NCBI GenBank assembly: GCA_033297205.1
Contig: MU859214.1
Span: forward strand, 1-64,000
Direction: 5' to 3'
DNA from: Pseudoneurospora amorphoporcata
Taxonomy: Eukaryota; Ascomycota; Sordariomycetes; Sordariales; Sordariaceae
DNA: 64,000 bases
Shown: piece by piece, positions 21,400-33,009 of the stretch
Numbering within the stretch: the first letter of the stretch is position 1
Layout of the letters: each line of letters starts with the position of its first letter
The notes under the pieces: generated by a model
Seen by the model: only the letters and a program-made list of their open reading frames with translations
The model's database searches: none
Told to the model about the DNA's origin: nothing
Translations under genes and position numbers: made by a program

Positions 21400-22637
21400 C
21401 CTAGCGTCCCTATCTCCATCTCCATCCCTGTCCCCATCCCTGTCCCCATCCCTGTCCTCATCCCCGACCTCCCGGTCTCCAGATGCAACCCACTCTAGGT
21501 CCTTTCGAGCCTCTAGCTCCTCTGGACTTCAAACCTCCTCGTCCTCACCAAATTCTACACAAACAATACCACCATGTACGTAAAAATCAGCACCATAGCA
21601 CTAATCGGCCCCAAAATCGAAAACACAGCAAACCCATAACTCGCCCTCTTAAATGCCTCCTCTTCCCCAAGTATAATATCCAACCCGACCTGCATCCCCG
21701 ACAGAACTACTACAATCCACGCCGTCCCGCCTATAACCCACGCGCTATTTTGCACGATAAACTGCCCATACGAAGTCCATATAGCTATAAACTCTAGTGA
21801 CAAAGGCCCCCGCGTGAACATGTAAATAAGGTTAAGTCGGTTCAGTCGTAATTCGCCGTAGATAAACCGAACGGCGATGTTCTTATATATCGCGTTTCGC
21901 GGGGCGAGCAGCTCGTCCACGAAGAGACGCCATTGATCCTAGGTTATTTCGCCCGGGAGGAGACCCTTAACGGTGGCGAGATTGAAGTCGCTCTCCCTTT
22001 GCACTAGACTAATATAACTGAATAAAAATCTAAGCGCTGCTTGCCGGCTTTCGCATCGTTTGCATACTCCCGCGTTATCCTTCTTTTGTCCTTTGTCATT
22101 TACTTCCCGGTCTCTTTCCCGTTCCCCATCACTCAACACCACTACTACTCCTTGATAGCTCTCCTCGCCTTTATATGTTAATTCCCTTGTCTAAAACTCC
22201 CTCGTCAATAAAAACTTGCTGACAGGCTTCAGAAATACCCTGCCTCCTCCCTATACTAAGTGTTACTCGAGCTTTTTAGTTACTATCGGCTCCCGATTTA
22301 TAAGCACTTGTTGGTGCAAAGGGCGGGACGGTACCGGACGCCCGGCTAGCTAAAATAGATGGCGAATAGAGTATAGCCGAGAGAGGTCGAATTCGCGGGC
22401 GATAAAAGAGGGCGAAGGGCCTTTGTAAAGCGATTCGAGGTCGTCGATTGCTTTATGAGGGCGGATGTTGTGGTGCGAGGCTGGGAAGAAGTGTATATAA
22501 GATGTTAAGGAGGGAGGGTTGGTAGTAGAATGGATGGTGGAGTGGGTAGTTAAGGAGAGAGGAAAGAGGGCTATTTGGAAAGGAGTTGACGATACCTGAT
22601 AGGATGGACTGTTAGTATTCGGCGAGGATATAGGCAT
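21400..22637 (-). pseudogene. Fungal integral membrane protein (DUF6601-like), RIP-inactivated
   Basis: The minus strand encodes, in order, DDLESLYKGPSPSFIAREFD and LAGRPVPSRPLHQQVL, then GGGRVFLKPVSKFLLTREF and FLFSYISLVQRESDF. After these come RFIYGELRLNRLNLIY, SYGQFIVQNSAW, a long hydrophobic stretch (VIGGTAWIVVVLSGMQVGL), RASYGFAVFS and a second hydrophobic stretch (VLIFTYMVVLFV). This is the pattern of a widespread uncharacterised fungal family with two C-terminal membrane segments, which I believe is DUF6601. Stops occur after RHLF, after KKLE, after HLV, after LTREF and after LPGEIT. Each fits TGG-to-TAG or CAA-to-TAA. A 12-bp repeat near 21412-21460 codes for Met-Gly-Thr runs at the C-terminus. 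Confidence 0.65.
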
Positions 22638-23699
22638 TAAGTGGAAGTGAATAATGAGGATAGTAATTAGTAGGACGTACTATTCTGTATGTCATTTGGA
22701 TTTGAGATTCGGAATTGTCGGAGGATGTTATCTAGTTTAGATTTGATAGGGGGTTTTAGTCTATATCTAGCTTAAGAGCTATCGCGTTTATAGTGATAAT
22801 GATCGTACTCGCGGCGTTAGTATTTCGTGCCGTTTCCCGTCTTTAGCCGGCGGTAGCTACGTTGATGTAGTTGTACTAGAACTCCAATTACGCGGCTGAT
22901 GCTTTTATAAAAGTAAGAAAATACATAGATAGAGCGTAATACCAAAAGAAAAATAAAAAGATCTCCAAATACCCTCTATTACCCGCGCAATAGGACCTCC
23001 AGCCTATTAAAGTTTAATTCATTACCTAAAGCCCATCGCGCTATCATTTTAGCTGTAGTAGTAGATGCCCTATAGGGCACAACCAATCCTCCAAGTCTCA
23101 TATCGCTAACTTACCAGCGTCGTTAGTAGGCTAATTAAAAATGCACCTAGCCGCCGAGCTAGTTTCGATGGTCGGATGCACCTAATTAAAGGCTCCAGCC
23201 TAGTATATAAGCTAAGTCAACACTAGGTACTAAACCCCTTATATCTAACTCCTTAAATTGAGATAATTAGGTATAGACGCGTTATATTATTTCGGCCTTA
23301 CTTCTACGTAAGGTTAAATAAGATACTAAACTAATTCGATTTTTAATACCAAGTATTTGAGCCTCTGCCTACGAGAAGCGATCGGTATTAAATACTTCAT
23401 TTACGCTATTAGATATAAAGGCCGAAGCAATTTCCACTTGGGAGTAACCCTACTAATGTTTGTTAAAGGGCAATACGCAATATCCGCCGTACGGGTATAT
23501 TAGTACCATTCTCAGTCGTGGTCGTATAAGCTCCTCTCCCGGTAGCCGAACCTTAATTACCATAGACGTTAATGAAGGCATGTCTTCGGCGGTATAGACT
23601 ACTGTCTTATGTCTTTTTATCTGTGTGACCGCCGCTCGGCTTTAGTTCTATGCGCCAGCGGGTTCCGGTACTGCACCGTCGTCTCCAGCGAAGCCTGCT
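22638..23699. other. AT-rich gap without genes
   Basis: About 1 kb of AT-rich, stop-dense sequence. No frame above 60 residues and no repeat that I could match inside the window. Probably heavily mutated old repeat DNA. Confidence 0.45.
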
Positions 23700-26600
23700 T
23701 CAGATTCTATACGATCCACGCAGCGAGGCGTCCATCTCAGTCAAGTCAACGAGGACAATGGAGACACCGACATTGACATTATTGCTATCCATAGCCTCGA
23801 TACAAAATCACCGGATACGTGGATATGGAAGGATCAGCGGAATCCCAACGGCGTCAATTGGCTAGCCGAACCCGAACTGCTCCCTAAGGAAGTGGGAAAG
23901 GCGCGTATCTTTACATTAGACTGGCCTGCCGACCTATTTCAACCGTTAGATTTAGTCCCGAAGCATGACGGCGAGATCGTTACGCTCCTAATTAATAGCA
24001 TCAACAGAGAATTCTTGGCAAAGAACAAGACAAGAGACAGACCGATCCTCTTTATCGCTTCTTGTCTTGGGAGGATCATCTTAATGAGGGCTCTCACAAC
24101 CGCCGCCGATCATGAATGTACTACGAGCTGTTATTGCCTTAGGAAAGTAATACGTGGTATTATCTTTCTCGCTACCCCGTTCCGAGGGACTTCGTTCCAA
24201 GAGGTAGCTCACTGGGTAGATCCAGGTCTGACCGCATGGGCATTAATCCGCGACCGAAAAGTGAGCAAGCTATTCGATAGTATAAAAGGATCGACCTTTG
24301 ATCTTGAAGCACTCGTACGCAAGTTTACACGAGTCTATTAGCATCCGAACCGGCCCTTTCTAGTATTCAACTTTTATAAACTCGGAATAACGAATCTATG
24401 GCATAAGATATTCCCTTGGTTACCTACTTTATTCTTTAAAGGAAAACTGGTAAAAAATTCTAAAATAATAGTGTACCCCGCGCTATAATTAATGTTTGCC
24501 AATTGGTTGGGAGGTCCTCAGTAATACTAGACATCGTCTTAGAGCTATTACCACTCGATCGAACCTATGGTCTAATGAACAAGTTCGGTAGCCGTGATTG
24601 CGAAGATTATAAGAAGGTTGCTTGGAAAATTAAAGAGTTTATTGGAAAGATCTGTGAAGGAATGCACCTCGCGTAAGTAGATGCCTGCTATAGAGTTAAA
24701 TTCTCTCTTCAGAATATGCTGACATTAAACAACTTCGTGCCTCGACCCTCTGATATTATTGATATTAAGAAATCTCTTCTTCCTTCCCACTAGAATGAAT
24801 AAGGGTGCAATGTCTTTATTCTTTACGGGCTCAGCGGAATTGGGAAAACTCAATTAGCTATCAACTTTATACGGCAATACTAAACTACCTTCAGCGCCAT
24901 CTTTTGGCTGGACGGCACATTAGAAGATAGCCTTAAACAAAGCTTTGCCAGTTGTGTAAAGAGGATACTAAAAGACTAGATTCTTAAGAATATTAGAAGT
25001 TCAAAAATAGGCAATGAAGTCGATCTCAACGAAATTGTAGAGTACGTATAAGAGTGGCTCGCAAAAGATAATAATGTCGATTAGCTTTTGATCTTCAATA
25101 ACGTTAATCTAGATCATACGTAAGGAGAAATACCGGGCGCTTATAACATTCGAAAGTATCTTCGGAGTGACTACGGCGCAGTCTTAATTACATCCCAGTT
25201 GTCCAAGCTAGCACAGCTTGGCGAATCCAAGCGCATTGAATCTACTAACCCAGACTTGAGTAAGAAAATATTCGAGAAGTAGTATAAGAAGGAACTAAGT
25301 AAGCACCCTAAGTTACTACGAAATCCAATTCTAAAGTTAATACTAACGCGCTAATTCAGTGATGGATGATAATGCACAAGAGTTGCTACGTTTATTAGGA
25401 GGTCTGCCACTTGCACTCGCGCAAGCCGCTGCATATGTGGGAGAAGCGAACATACCTATCGCTGAGTATATTGACCTATATGAGAAGCAGTAGGATGAAC
25501 TCTTCGAGAATACGGATTCCGGCCTGCTAGACTATAGTATTCGCAGCGTGTGGACGACGTGGACGATATCGTTCAACGCAATCGAGACGAGGGATAAGAA
25601 CGCTGGGAATCTGCTACGGCTTTGGGCTTTTCTCGACAATAGAGAGATGTAGCACAGTCTACTATAAGTGGCCAAAAATGACCAGGAGCAATGGCCCAAA
25701 TGGCTCCGCAATATAGCATGCAACAAGGTTAAGTTTCTCAATATAGCGACACTGCTGCTCCGTTACTCTATAATCGAGGCCCGAGAGTCTGAGCAAAGCA
25801 ATTATAGTATGCATCTGGTTGTGTATAAATGGATATCGCATATACAAGATGACGCTGGAAAGAGAGTGTTTCTACGGCTAGCGGTAATGCTGATAGGATT
25901 TTCGGTGCCTTACAGTACGACTAAGAATTATTAGGTACTCTAGCGACAGCTTCTCCCTTATACAGAGAAGTATTTATAGTGGATGGGAGAATTAGAAGGA
26001 GGAGAGTATAACATTGAAGACATTACCATCGGTTATGCAATATATAGCTTGGGCAACCTCTATTCGGATCAGGGCCGGCTAAAGGAGGTTGAAGCGATGT
26101 ATTAGCGAGCGCTAGAAGGCTACGAGAAAGCGCTCGGACCGGATTATACGTCGACTCTCGATATAGTTAACAACTTAGGCCTTCTCTACTCAGATCAGGG
26201 CCGGCTAAAGGAGGCTGAAACGATGTATTAGCGAGCGTTAGAAGGCAAGGAGAAGGTGCTCGGACCGGATTATACGTCGACTTTCGATATAGTTAACGAT
26301 TTAGGCAACCTCTACTTGGATTAGGGCCAGCTAAAGGAGGCTAAATCGATATATCAGCGGGCGCTAGAAGGTAAGGAGAAGGCGCTCGGACCGGATTATA
26401 TGTCGACTCTCAATATAATTAACAATTTAGGCAACCTTTACTCGGATTAGGGCCGGCTAAAGGAGGCTGAAACGATATATCAGCGGGCGCTAGAAGGCAA
26501 AGAGAAGGCGCTCGGACCGGATCATACGTTAACTTTCGATATAGTTAATAATTTAGGCAACCTCTACTTGGATCAGGGCCAGCTAAAGGAGGCTGAAATA

Positions 26601-27386
26601 ATGTATTAGCGAGCGCTAGAAGGTAAGGAGAAGGCGCTCGGACTAAATCATATATCGACTCTCACTACAATTGGCAACTTGGGCAACCTTTATTCGATTC
26701 AGGGCCGGCTAAAGGAGGCTGAAACGATGTATCAGCGAGCGCTAGAAGGCTACGAGAAGGCGCTCGGACCGGATCATACGTCGACTCTCAATATAGTTAA
26801 CAACTTAGGCAACCTCTACTCGGATCAGGGCCGGCTAAAGGAGGCTGAAACGATATATCAGCGAGCGCTAGAAGGCTACAAGAAGGCGCTCGGACCGGAT
26901 CATACGTCGACTCTCGCTATAGTTAACAACTTAGGCCTTCTCTACTCAGATCAGGGCCGGCTAAAGAAGGCTAAAACAATATATCAGCGAGCGCTAGAAG
27001 GCTACGAGAAAGCGCTCAGACCAGATCATACGTCGACTCTTAATATAGTTGGCAACTTAGGCCTTCTCTATAAGGCTCAGAGCCAGCTAAAGGAGGCTGA
27101 AACGATATATCAGCGAGCGCGAGAAGGCTACGAGAAGGCGCTCGGACCGGATCATACGTCGACTCTCGATACAGTTAACAACTTAGGCCTTCTCTACTCG
27201 GATCAGGGCCGGCTAAAGGAGGCTGAAGCGATGTATCAGCGAGCGCTGTCTGGTTATTCAGCAGCCTTAGGCTCGTCCCACCCAAAATGTCTCCTTATCG
27301 TAGAGAATATAGCATCTCTACAACCTGCACAAGGTAGCCTCTCCCTGCAAGGACTGATAGTCAAGTTTGCTAATATTTACAACTAG
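23700..27386 (+). pseudogene. NLR-type receptor: alpha/beta-hydrolase - NB-ARC - TPR, RIP-inactivated
   Basis: Three parts are visible. (1) 23760-24341: SERAC1-like alpha/beta-hydrolase domain (IIAIHSLDTKSPDTWIW, later LFIASCLGRIILM with the nucleophile-type Ser, then GIIFLATPFRGTSF). (2) About 24820-25700: NB-ARC NTPase with P-loop GLSGIGKTQLA, AIFWLDGTLEDSLK, and later LLRLLGGLPLALAQAAAYV, the GLPLA element. (3) 26040-27290: TPR units of 42 residues of the type LYSDQGRLKEAETMYQRALEG. Such proteins are cytoplasmic sensors in fungal non-self recognition. The middle part carries many stops and frame changes. The TPR stops follow MY, YLD and YSD, where Gln is expected. The last 235 codons are open. 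A membrane-like tail (27400-27450, FALFLWYVW) may be a fused or separate remnant. Confidence 0.85.
26040..27290 (+). repeat. Tandem 126-bp TPR-coding array
   Basis: About ten units of 126 bp coding for 42-residue kinesin-light-chain-type TPRs. Adjacent units differ at only a few positions and share words such as GGCCGGCTAAAGGAGGCTGA. High internal identity is characteristic of receptor repeat domains under diversifying unit exchange. The 5' units carry TAG codons; the 3' five and a half units are stop-free. Confidence 0.9.
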
Positions 27387-27639
27387 GTTCATTATGATTG
27401 GCTGTGCGGTGACTACTTTTGCGTTATTTCTGTGGTATGTCTGGAAGAATAAGATGAGAGATAATGCAGAGAAGGTCAGGAAGGCTGATGGGGGAGAGGG
27501 GGTTGAGGTGGGTAAGATTAGGATAAAAGAGGCGTGGAGTAGGTTGACGGATTAAGAGAATAAGAAGTTTCGATGTCTACTAGGCTGGGTCGATGGAGGC
27601 TATCAAGCTAAGAGAGTGATAGTGTTTTTTTAAATTTTT

Positions 27640-30600
27640 GCCCGTGTCTATCTAGGGCCCGAATTCTTATTATTCCGCTATTTGTCCTCGGGTATATCCT
27701 CTTCCAATAGCCTAAACAATTCTAGACTACGTGTCTTTCAGGCTAATGTAGCACGGGCATATGATACGCACGAAATTGCCCTCCAAGCTGCTAGTAAGGC
27801 TGGAGCGGATGTGATTATGATCCAAGAACCACGAGCGTAGTTCTTCGAGGGCCGCTTTAGCATTCCCGGGCACCCACTCTACGCTCTTTACACTCCTGTC
27901 CGTATATAGACAAAGGAGACTGCTACCCACCCACGCGTAGCTACGTACGTTCGCAAGGGAATGGCAGCAGGAAGGTTCACACTCGGCTATACCAGAGATT
28001 TACTATGGGTTAAGACGCAGGATATCACTTTCGTTAATATTTACCACCGGTCAAACGATAGTTCAGCCCTCGAGCTACTGCAGAATTGGCAACTAACGAT
28101 AAGAACACTCCTCGCTAGCGACTTCAATACCAAACACCACTCCTGGTAACCTGGCACGGAAATATCAGAAGGTGCTACGCGAATTGTTGACTACGTTATA
28201 GAGTATAGCTTGGATTTGCTGACGGCTCCTGGTGTTCCTACCTACAACTGCGGTAATACTATCGACTTTACCTTTTCGAATATACTGCTTTGTTCGATAA
28301 GGACTGCTTCAGAGGCGGACTGCAGCTCTGATTACTAAGTTTGTATTACGGATATTCCTATTTAACCGGTAAAGCTTCTACGCCGTCGACTGGTCCTTCG
28401 TGAAGACTTAGAGGCTATTAGACTATGCTAGAAACGTCTTGTTTCTTATGGGTTTGGCCCCGCTCCTTTTTATAGGCGAGGATTCCCCGGAAAGATTTGA
28501 CGAGTTCGCTGAAGCTCTCTGCAACGTCCTTATAGAAGTTCTCTAAATATTTTGCAGGCCCTCGAGACTTGAGAAGAACGCAAAGTGGTGGAATAAGACG
28601 TGTGCGTAGGCCTTTAGAATATTCCGTAACTATTGGTACAACAACCCGAATCCCATCCCTCAACGGATAGAAGCGTTTTGGCAGGAGTATAAGAGGGTAG
28701 TCAGAGAAGCAAAGTAGTTCTTTTTCGATGACCTTATTACGAAAGCGCGAGACGATAAGGACATTTTTCGGATCGTAGTATGGTACAAGCCTCGCAACGG
28801 AATGGAGGCCCTTCTATTAGTTATCGACGGGCTGACTGTTATTGAGCTAGAAGCTAAGGCGGAGGCCTTCTGTATAGCCCTTCTAGAAAGGAATAGTGTG
28901 AATAGGTTGAATGACGAACGAGTTAATGGTGATAATGTATTGAGTGAGGTCAGACTGTGCAAGTCTAAAGGTCTAAAAGTAGGGCAAGGGAGGTCCCTGT
29001 GCGGTGGGGCTATGCCCAGCCGCACGTGACACGCGACACCTCTAACAAATAGCGAAGAGGAAGACCTCGAAACCGGCTGGGTACCCACAGTACCACGCCG
29101 TCGCCTACCTTGGTCGTCCGTTGTCCACGCGGACGAAGTCTACAAAACCCTTTGCGGTTCTGGCAATACGTCCCCAGGCACCGACGGCATTACGGTCCGC
29201 ATATTGAAGGCATCCTGGGAATCTATTAAAGACTCTGTCCTGCGGCTCTATTAGGGCTGCGTCGCTACCGGCTACCACCCCCAAGTCTTCCGACAGGCGG
29301 AAGTGGTTATGATACCGAAACCTGGGAAAGACCAAACGATAGCCAAGGGATGGTGGCCCATCTCACTCCTGTCCTGCCTTGGAAAAGGCATCGAACGCCT
29401 TGTTGGTAGGCGGATTGCTTGGACGGCTATTTCTAACAGGGTCTTAAATCCCCAGTAGGCTGGCGCCCTCCTAAGGCGTTCGGCCGTTAATATTATGGAA
29501 GCTCTATTTTACGATATTGAAGCTGCACTCGACAAGGGACTCGTTGCTGCACTAGTAACTATAGATGTCAAAGGTGCTTTTGATACTATTTTAGTAAATA
29601 AGTTAATTTTACGTTTACGGGAGTAAGGGTAGCTAGATTGCGTGGTCTGCTGGGTTGAGTCTTTTATAACGGACTGTATAGCCTACGTTCGATATTCGGA
29701 AGTAACTACTCCAATACGCCGTCTTAAATGTGGGCTCCCTCAAGGCTCACCTGCCTCGCCAATCATCTACCTGCTCTATACGGAGCCAGTCCATCGCCTC
29801 GGAGAGAACGAAGCGCAGCATTTTGGATATACAAACGACTGCACAATCCTTATTACTAGTTCTTCAAACGAGGAAGTTATAGAGAAGGCCCAACGAGAGT
29901 TGGACGCTATAGTCCAATAGGAAGTAGACAACGCTATCGACTTCTCCCCAAACAAGACTGAAATTCAGTTTTTCTCCAGGAAGAAACTAACTACGCCTTT
30001 CCCGACCATTAAACACATAGAAGTTGAGGTGGCTACACAGCTGGTAATGCGTTGGCTAGGGATTTGGCTCTACAGCAAGCTAAACTGGAAGCACCACATC
30101 GAGCATAGGCTCGCCTCTGCCAAGTAGGTGGTCCGCTACATACGCGGTCTCAACAGAGTCTACTACGGCGCTCCTCCAGGCTCCATGATAAAGGCTATGA
30201 AGGTTGTCGTCCTACCAAAGGCCCTATTTGGCTCTGAAATCTAGTGGCCAGGCCATAAGAAGCACGCCCTTCACTGTAAACAAGGAGAATTTCCGCTTAT
30301 TAACAATGGACTGACGGACCTCGTCTATAAAGTGCAGACGGCGGTTAATACTGCTATCCGCGCTAGCTTACCGGTATAGAGAACGACGCGCCTTGCCATT
30401 CTCTACCGCGAAGCTAGCCTGCCCCCCGTCCCCCTTCTTCTAGAAGCGGCCCGCCGGCGGCACGCTATGCGCCTCCTTACCTTAGATCCCGCCCACCCGC
30501 TCGTCCTGCGTCTTTCAGAATCCCGAGTGACGCCGCACGGCCTGCCCCACCGCCCTACAACGCTACAGACGGCTGCCCAACTCGCTTTGCTATTTCCGCG

Positions 30601-31850
30601 GCCGATTCTACAGCCGTCCGTCTATAACGGAGACACTCATAAGGATCCAGCGCCCACATCTAAGGACAGGGCTGCCAAGGATTTCAAAGAATGGCTTCTC
30701 CAACTAGATCCCTCGGAGATCGTCGTTTACACCGACGGCTCTATGATAGCTAAGTAGATGGGCCTTCTAGCGTACGCGGAGGACCCTAACGCCGAAGAAG
30801 AAAGACTAGAGGGCGAGTACGTAGGCTTTGGCTACGTAATCTTCTAAGGACAGACAGAACTTGGCCGCGGATGCGGTTAATTAGAATAGGCTGAAGTTTT
30901 CGATACGGAGGCGGAAGAGGCGCGGCATGGTCTCAAGGCCGCTGTGGCGCTCTTTCCGGAGGCACAGGCCCGGCCACGCATCACGGTATGCCTTGATAAT
31001 ACGTCCGTCATTAGAGGACTCCGGGGAACCCTAGCTACGTCGTTATAAGCGGCTTTCCTAGATTTCCGTACCATCAGCAAAGGATATGGCCTCAGCCTGG
31101 TGGGTGTCCGCTGGGCTCCTGGCCATAAGGACATTACGGGCAACGAGATTGCTAACGAACTTGCCAAGGCAGGTGCTAAAGGGGGAAAAGTAATCAATGA
31201 AGGCTTGGCTACCCTTGCGCACTCAAGACGGCTTGCTAAGAGGGAGGCGCGTACGGATTTCAAGGCGTGGTAGGCTGCGAACAAGCTAGAGTCTTATGTA
31301 GACTACTGGCTAGGGGTCTCTATTAAGCCTAACGACGAACTAAAAGAGTTGGACAGACGCTCTTTATACTATCTCCTCGCGGCTAGGTCTAGCTACGGTG
31401 ATTTCAAGGACTACTACGAGCGCTTTGAACACGAGGACGCCCTGCTGACATACTTCTATAGAAGCTAGAAGAATCCCTTCCATCCTTTCTTCTACAAGAA
31501 GACGTATACAATCTCCCCAATTACAGGCGAAGCGACTATGCGGGAGAATCTCTCCCTTGCTATTAGTATCTACTAGCAACAATTTATTGCTAGAATACAA
31601 ACCTTCCACTTCTTCTCATAGACTTGTACAAGAAAAGCTTGGCGCCAGACACTTTAGCAATAGCACATTGACGACGGAGGTACCGCTGACGATCTTACTG
31701 GATTCCTATGGGACGAAGGGATAGAAGTTGGCTAAGGCTATGAGATCGAGGAGGTTACGGCGGATTTGGATAGGCTGGTCCATCGGGTTAGACGGCGGGA
31801 GGAAGCCGTGCGGGACGATAGCGAGGGAAAGAGTAGTAAGGAGTAGAATG
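27640..31850 (+). mobile_element. LINE retrotransposon (Tad1-like), 5'-truncated, RIP-damaged
   Basis: Endonuclease (27730-28300): FQANVARAYDTHEIALQAA, VIMIQEPRA, SDFNTKHHSW and IDFTFSN. RT (29110-30000): GTDGITVRILKASW, VVMIPKPGKD, VTIDVKGAFDTI, GLPQGSPASP and GYTNDCTIL, where YADD is expected. Then a C-terminal RNase H (30700-31190): VVYTDGSMIAK, EAEEARHGL, VCLDNTSVI and GHKDITGNEIANELAKAGAK. The final stop is near 31845. The order endonuclease-RT-RNase H fits the fungal Tad1/I-like clades. No ORF1 is seen, so it is truncated at the 5' end. Many TAG/TAA codons replace Gln or Trp. The endonuclease Gly of GDFN is Ser and the RT Asp is Asn; both follow from G-to-A. Non-functional. Confidence 0.9.
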
Positions 31851-32034
31851 TTTTTATATTTTTGATTTTCCCTTTCTTTTGTCTTTTCTTTGTCTTCACG
31901 GATTTCGCTATATCGCTAGCTCGCCCACTGGGCGATTCGATTGGAGGTGTTAGGCTGCGTTTACGCTATGGGCAATACGTGATTTTTATTGGCAATAGGC
32001 TTCGGGCGATGTCCGTGTGGTAGACGCCTAGCGA

Positions 32035-32915
32035 CACTTCTACCGCGCCCGCTAGAGAATGAAGGATTGGACGGATAAGAAGCGTACTGAGGTACTAGTC
32101 TACGAGGTAGGGCAACTTGTTATGTTGAACGGTAAGCACATCAAAACCAAAAGACCCTCTAAGAAGCTTGATAAGAAGCTCTATAGACCATTCAAGATAT
32201 CTCAGTTAATTTCCTCTACTGCTATCTAACTTACTTTTGCCTAAGACCTAGCATATTTATAACTCCTTCCACGTCTCGCTCGTCGAACCTTACCACGCTA
32301 GCAATCAAGTAGCCCCTAACCCTGACCAAGTCCTGCGGGAGGCAGCCCCGGCTGAGTCAGAAGACTATGAAGTGGAAAAGGTGCTGGACTCCTTAACATT
32401 CGAGGGCCAAGGTTAAGTATCGAGTGAAGTGGCAAGGTTGGGAAGGAGCCAAGAATTTAATATAGGAACTATAGGAGCATTTCTTCACTAATGAAGTAAA
32501 ACTAGAAGTCATTATATGAAGTAGATTACGAATGATGGGAATAATGTAAATTGAGGGATCCAGCTAACTGAGGCTGGAAGGGATCGCTAGCTATATAGAG
32601 TTGGCGATATAAAGAGGAGGAAGGTCTACAAAGGAGGGGATTCTAGGAAGTGCTAGAACCGCTGTTAAAGAGGGTGTAGGGTAAAGAGCTAGCGGTCTAT
32701 GCAGCAAACGCCTAGAATCTTCTCATACATTGCTTTCTACACCAAGCACCCAAACAAACTACGAGATCTCAACGTCCTAACGAACTGACCCCTCCACGGA
32801 ATCCTATCGACGAAAGCTAACGCATGTTCAGCTCGGGGCGAGCCTTAAAGAAGGGAGAGTTGATGTTACACGGACATCGCCCACAATCCAGGGTTAGGGT
32901 CGTATGGCGGTTTCC
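32035..32915 (+). mobile_element. Fragment of a second chromodomain Gypsy element with 3' LTR tip
   Basis: Plus-strand sequence parallels the minus-strand element at 5341-4140: MKDWTDKKRTE, VGQLVMLNGKHIKTKRPSKK and FKISQLISSTA, then a stop- and frameshift-ridden chromodomain part. It ends with a purine-rich tract (AAGAAGGGAGAGTTGA) and the LTR start TGTTACACGGACATCGCCC at 32868. The LTR is lost after about 50 bp. Upstream, GGGCGATGTCCGTGTGG at 32012-32028 mirrors the LTR tip. No target-site duplication is identifiable. Confidence 0.8.
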
Positions 32916-33009
32916 CAGTAGACACTTTTGCGGTAAGTTTACATATAACTGAATAGAGGCCTTCAAATTGCACTATACAACAAGGAGAATTAAAATAAGC
33001 TTAGCTACT

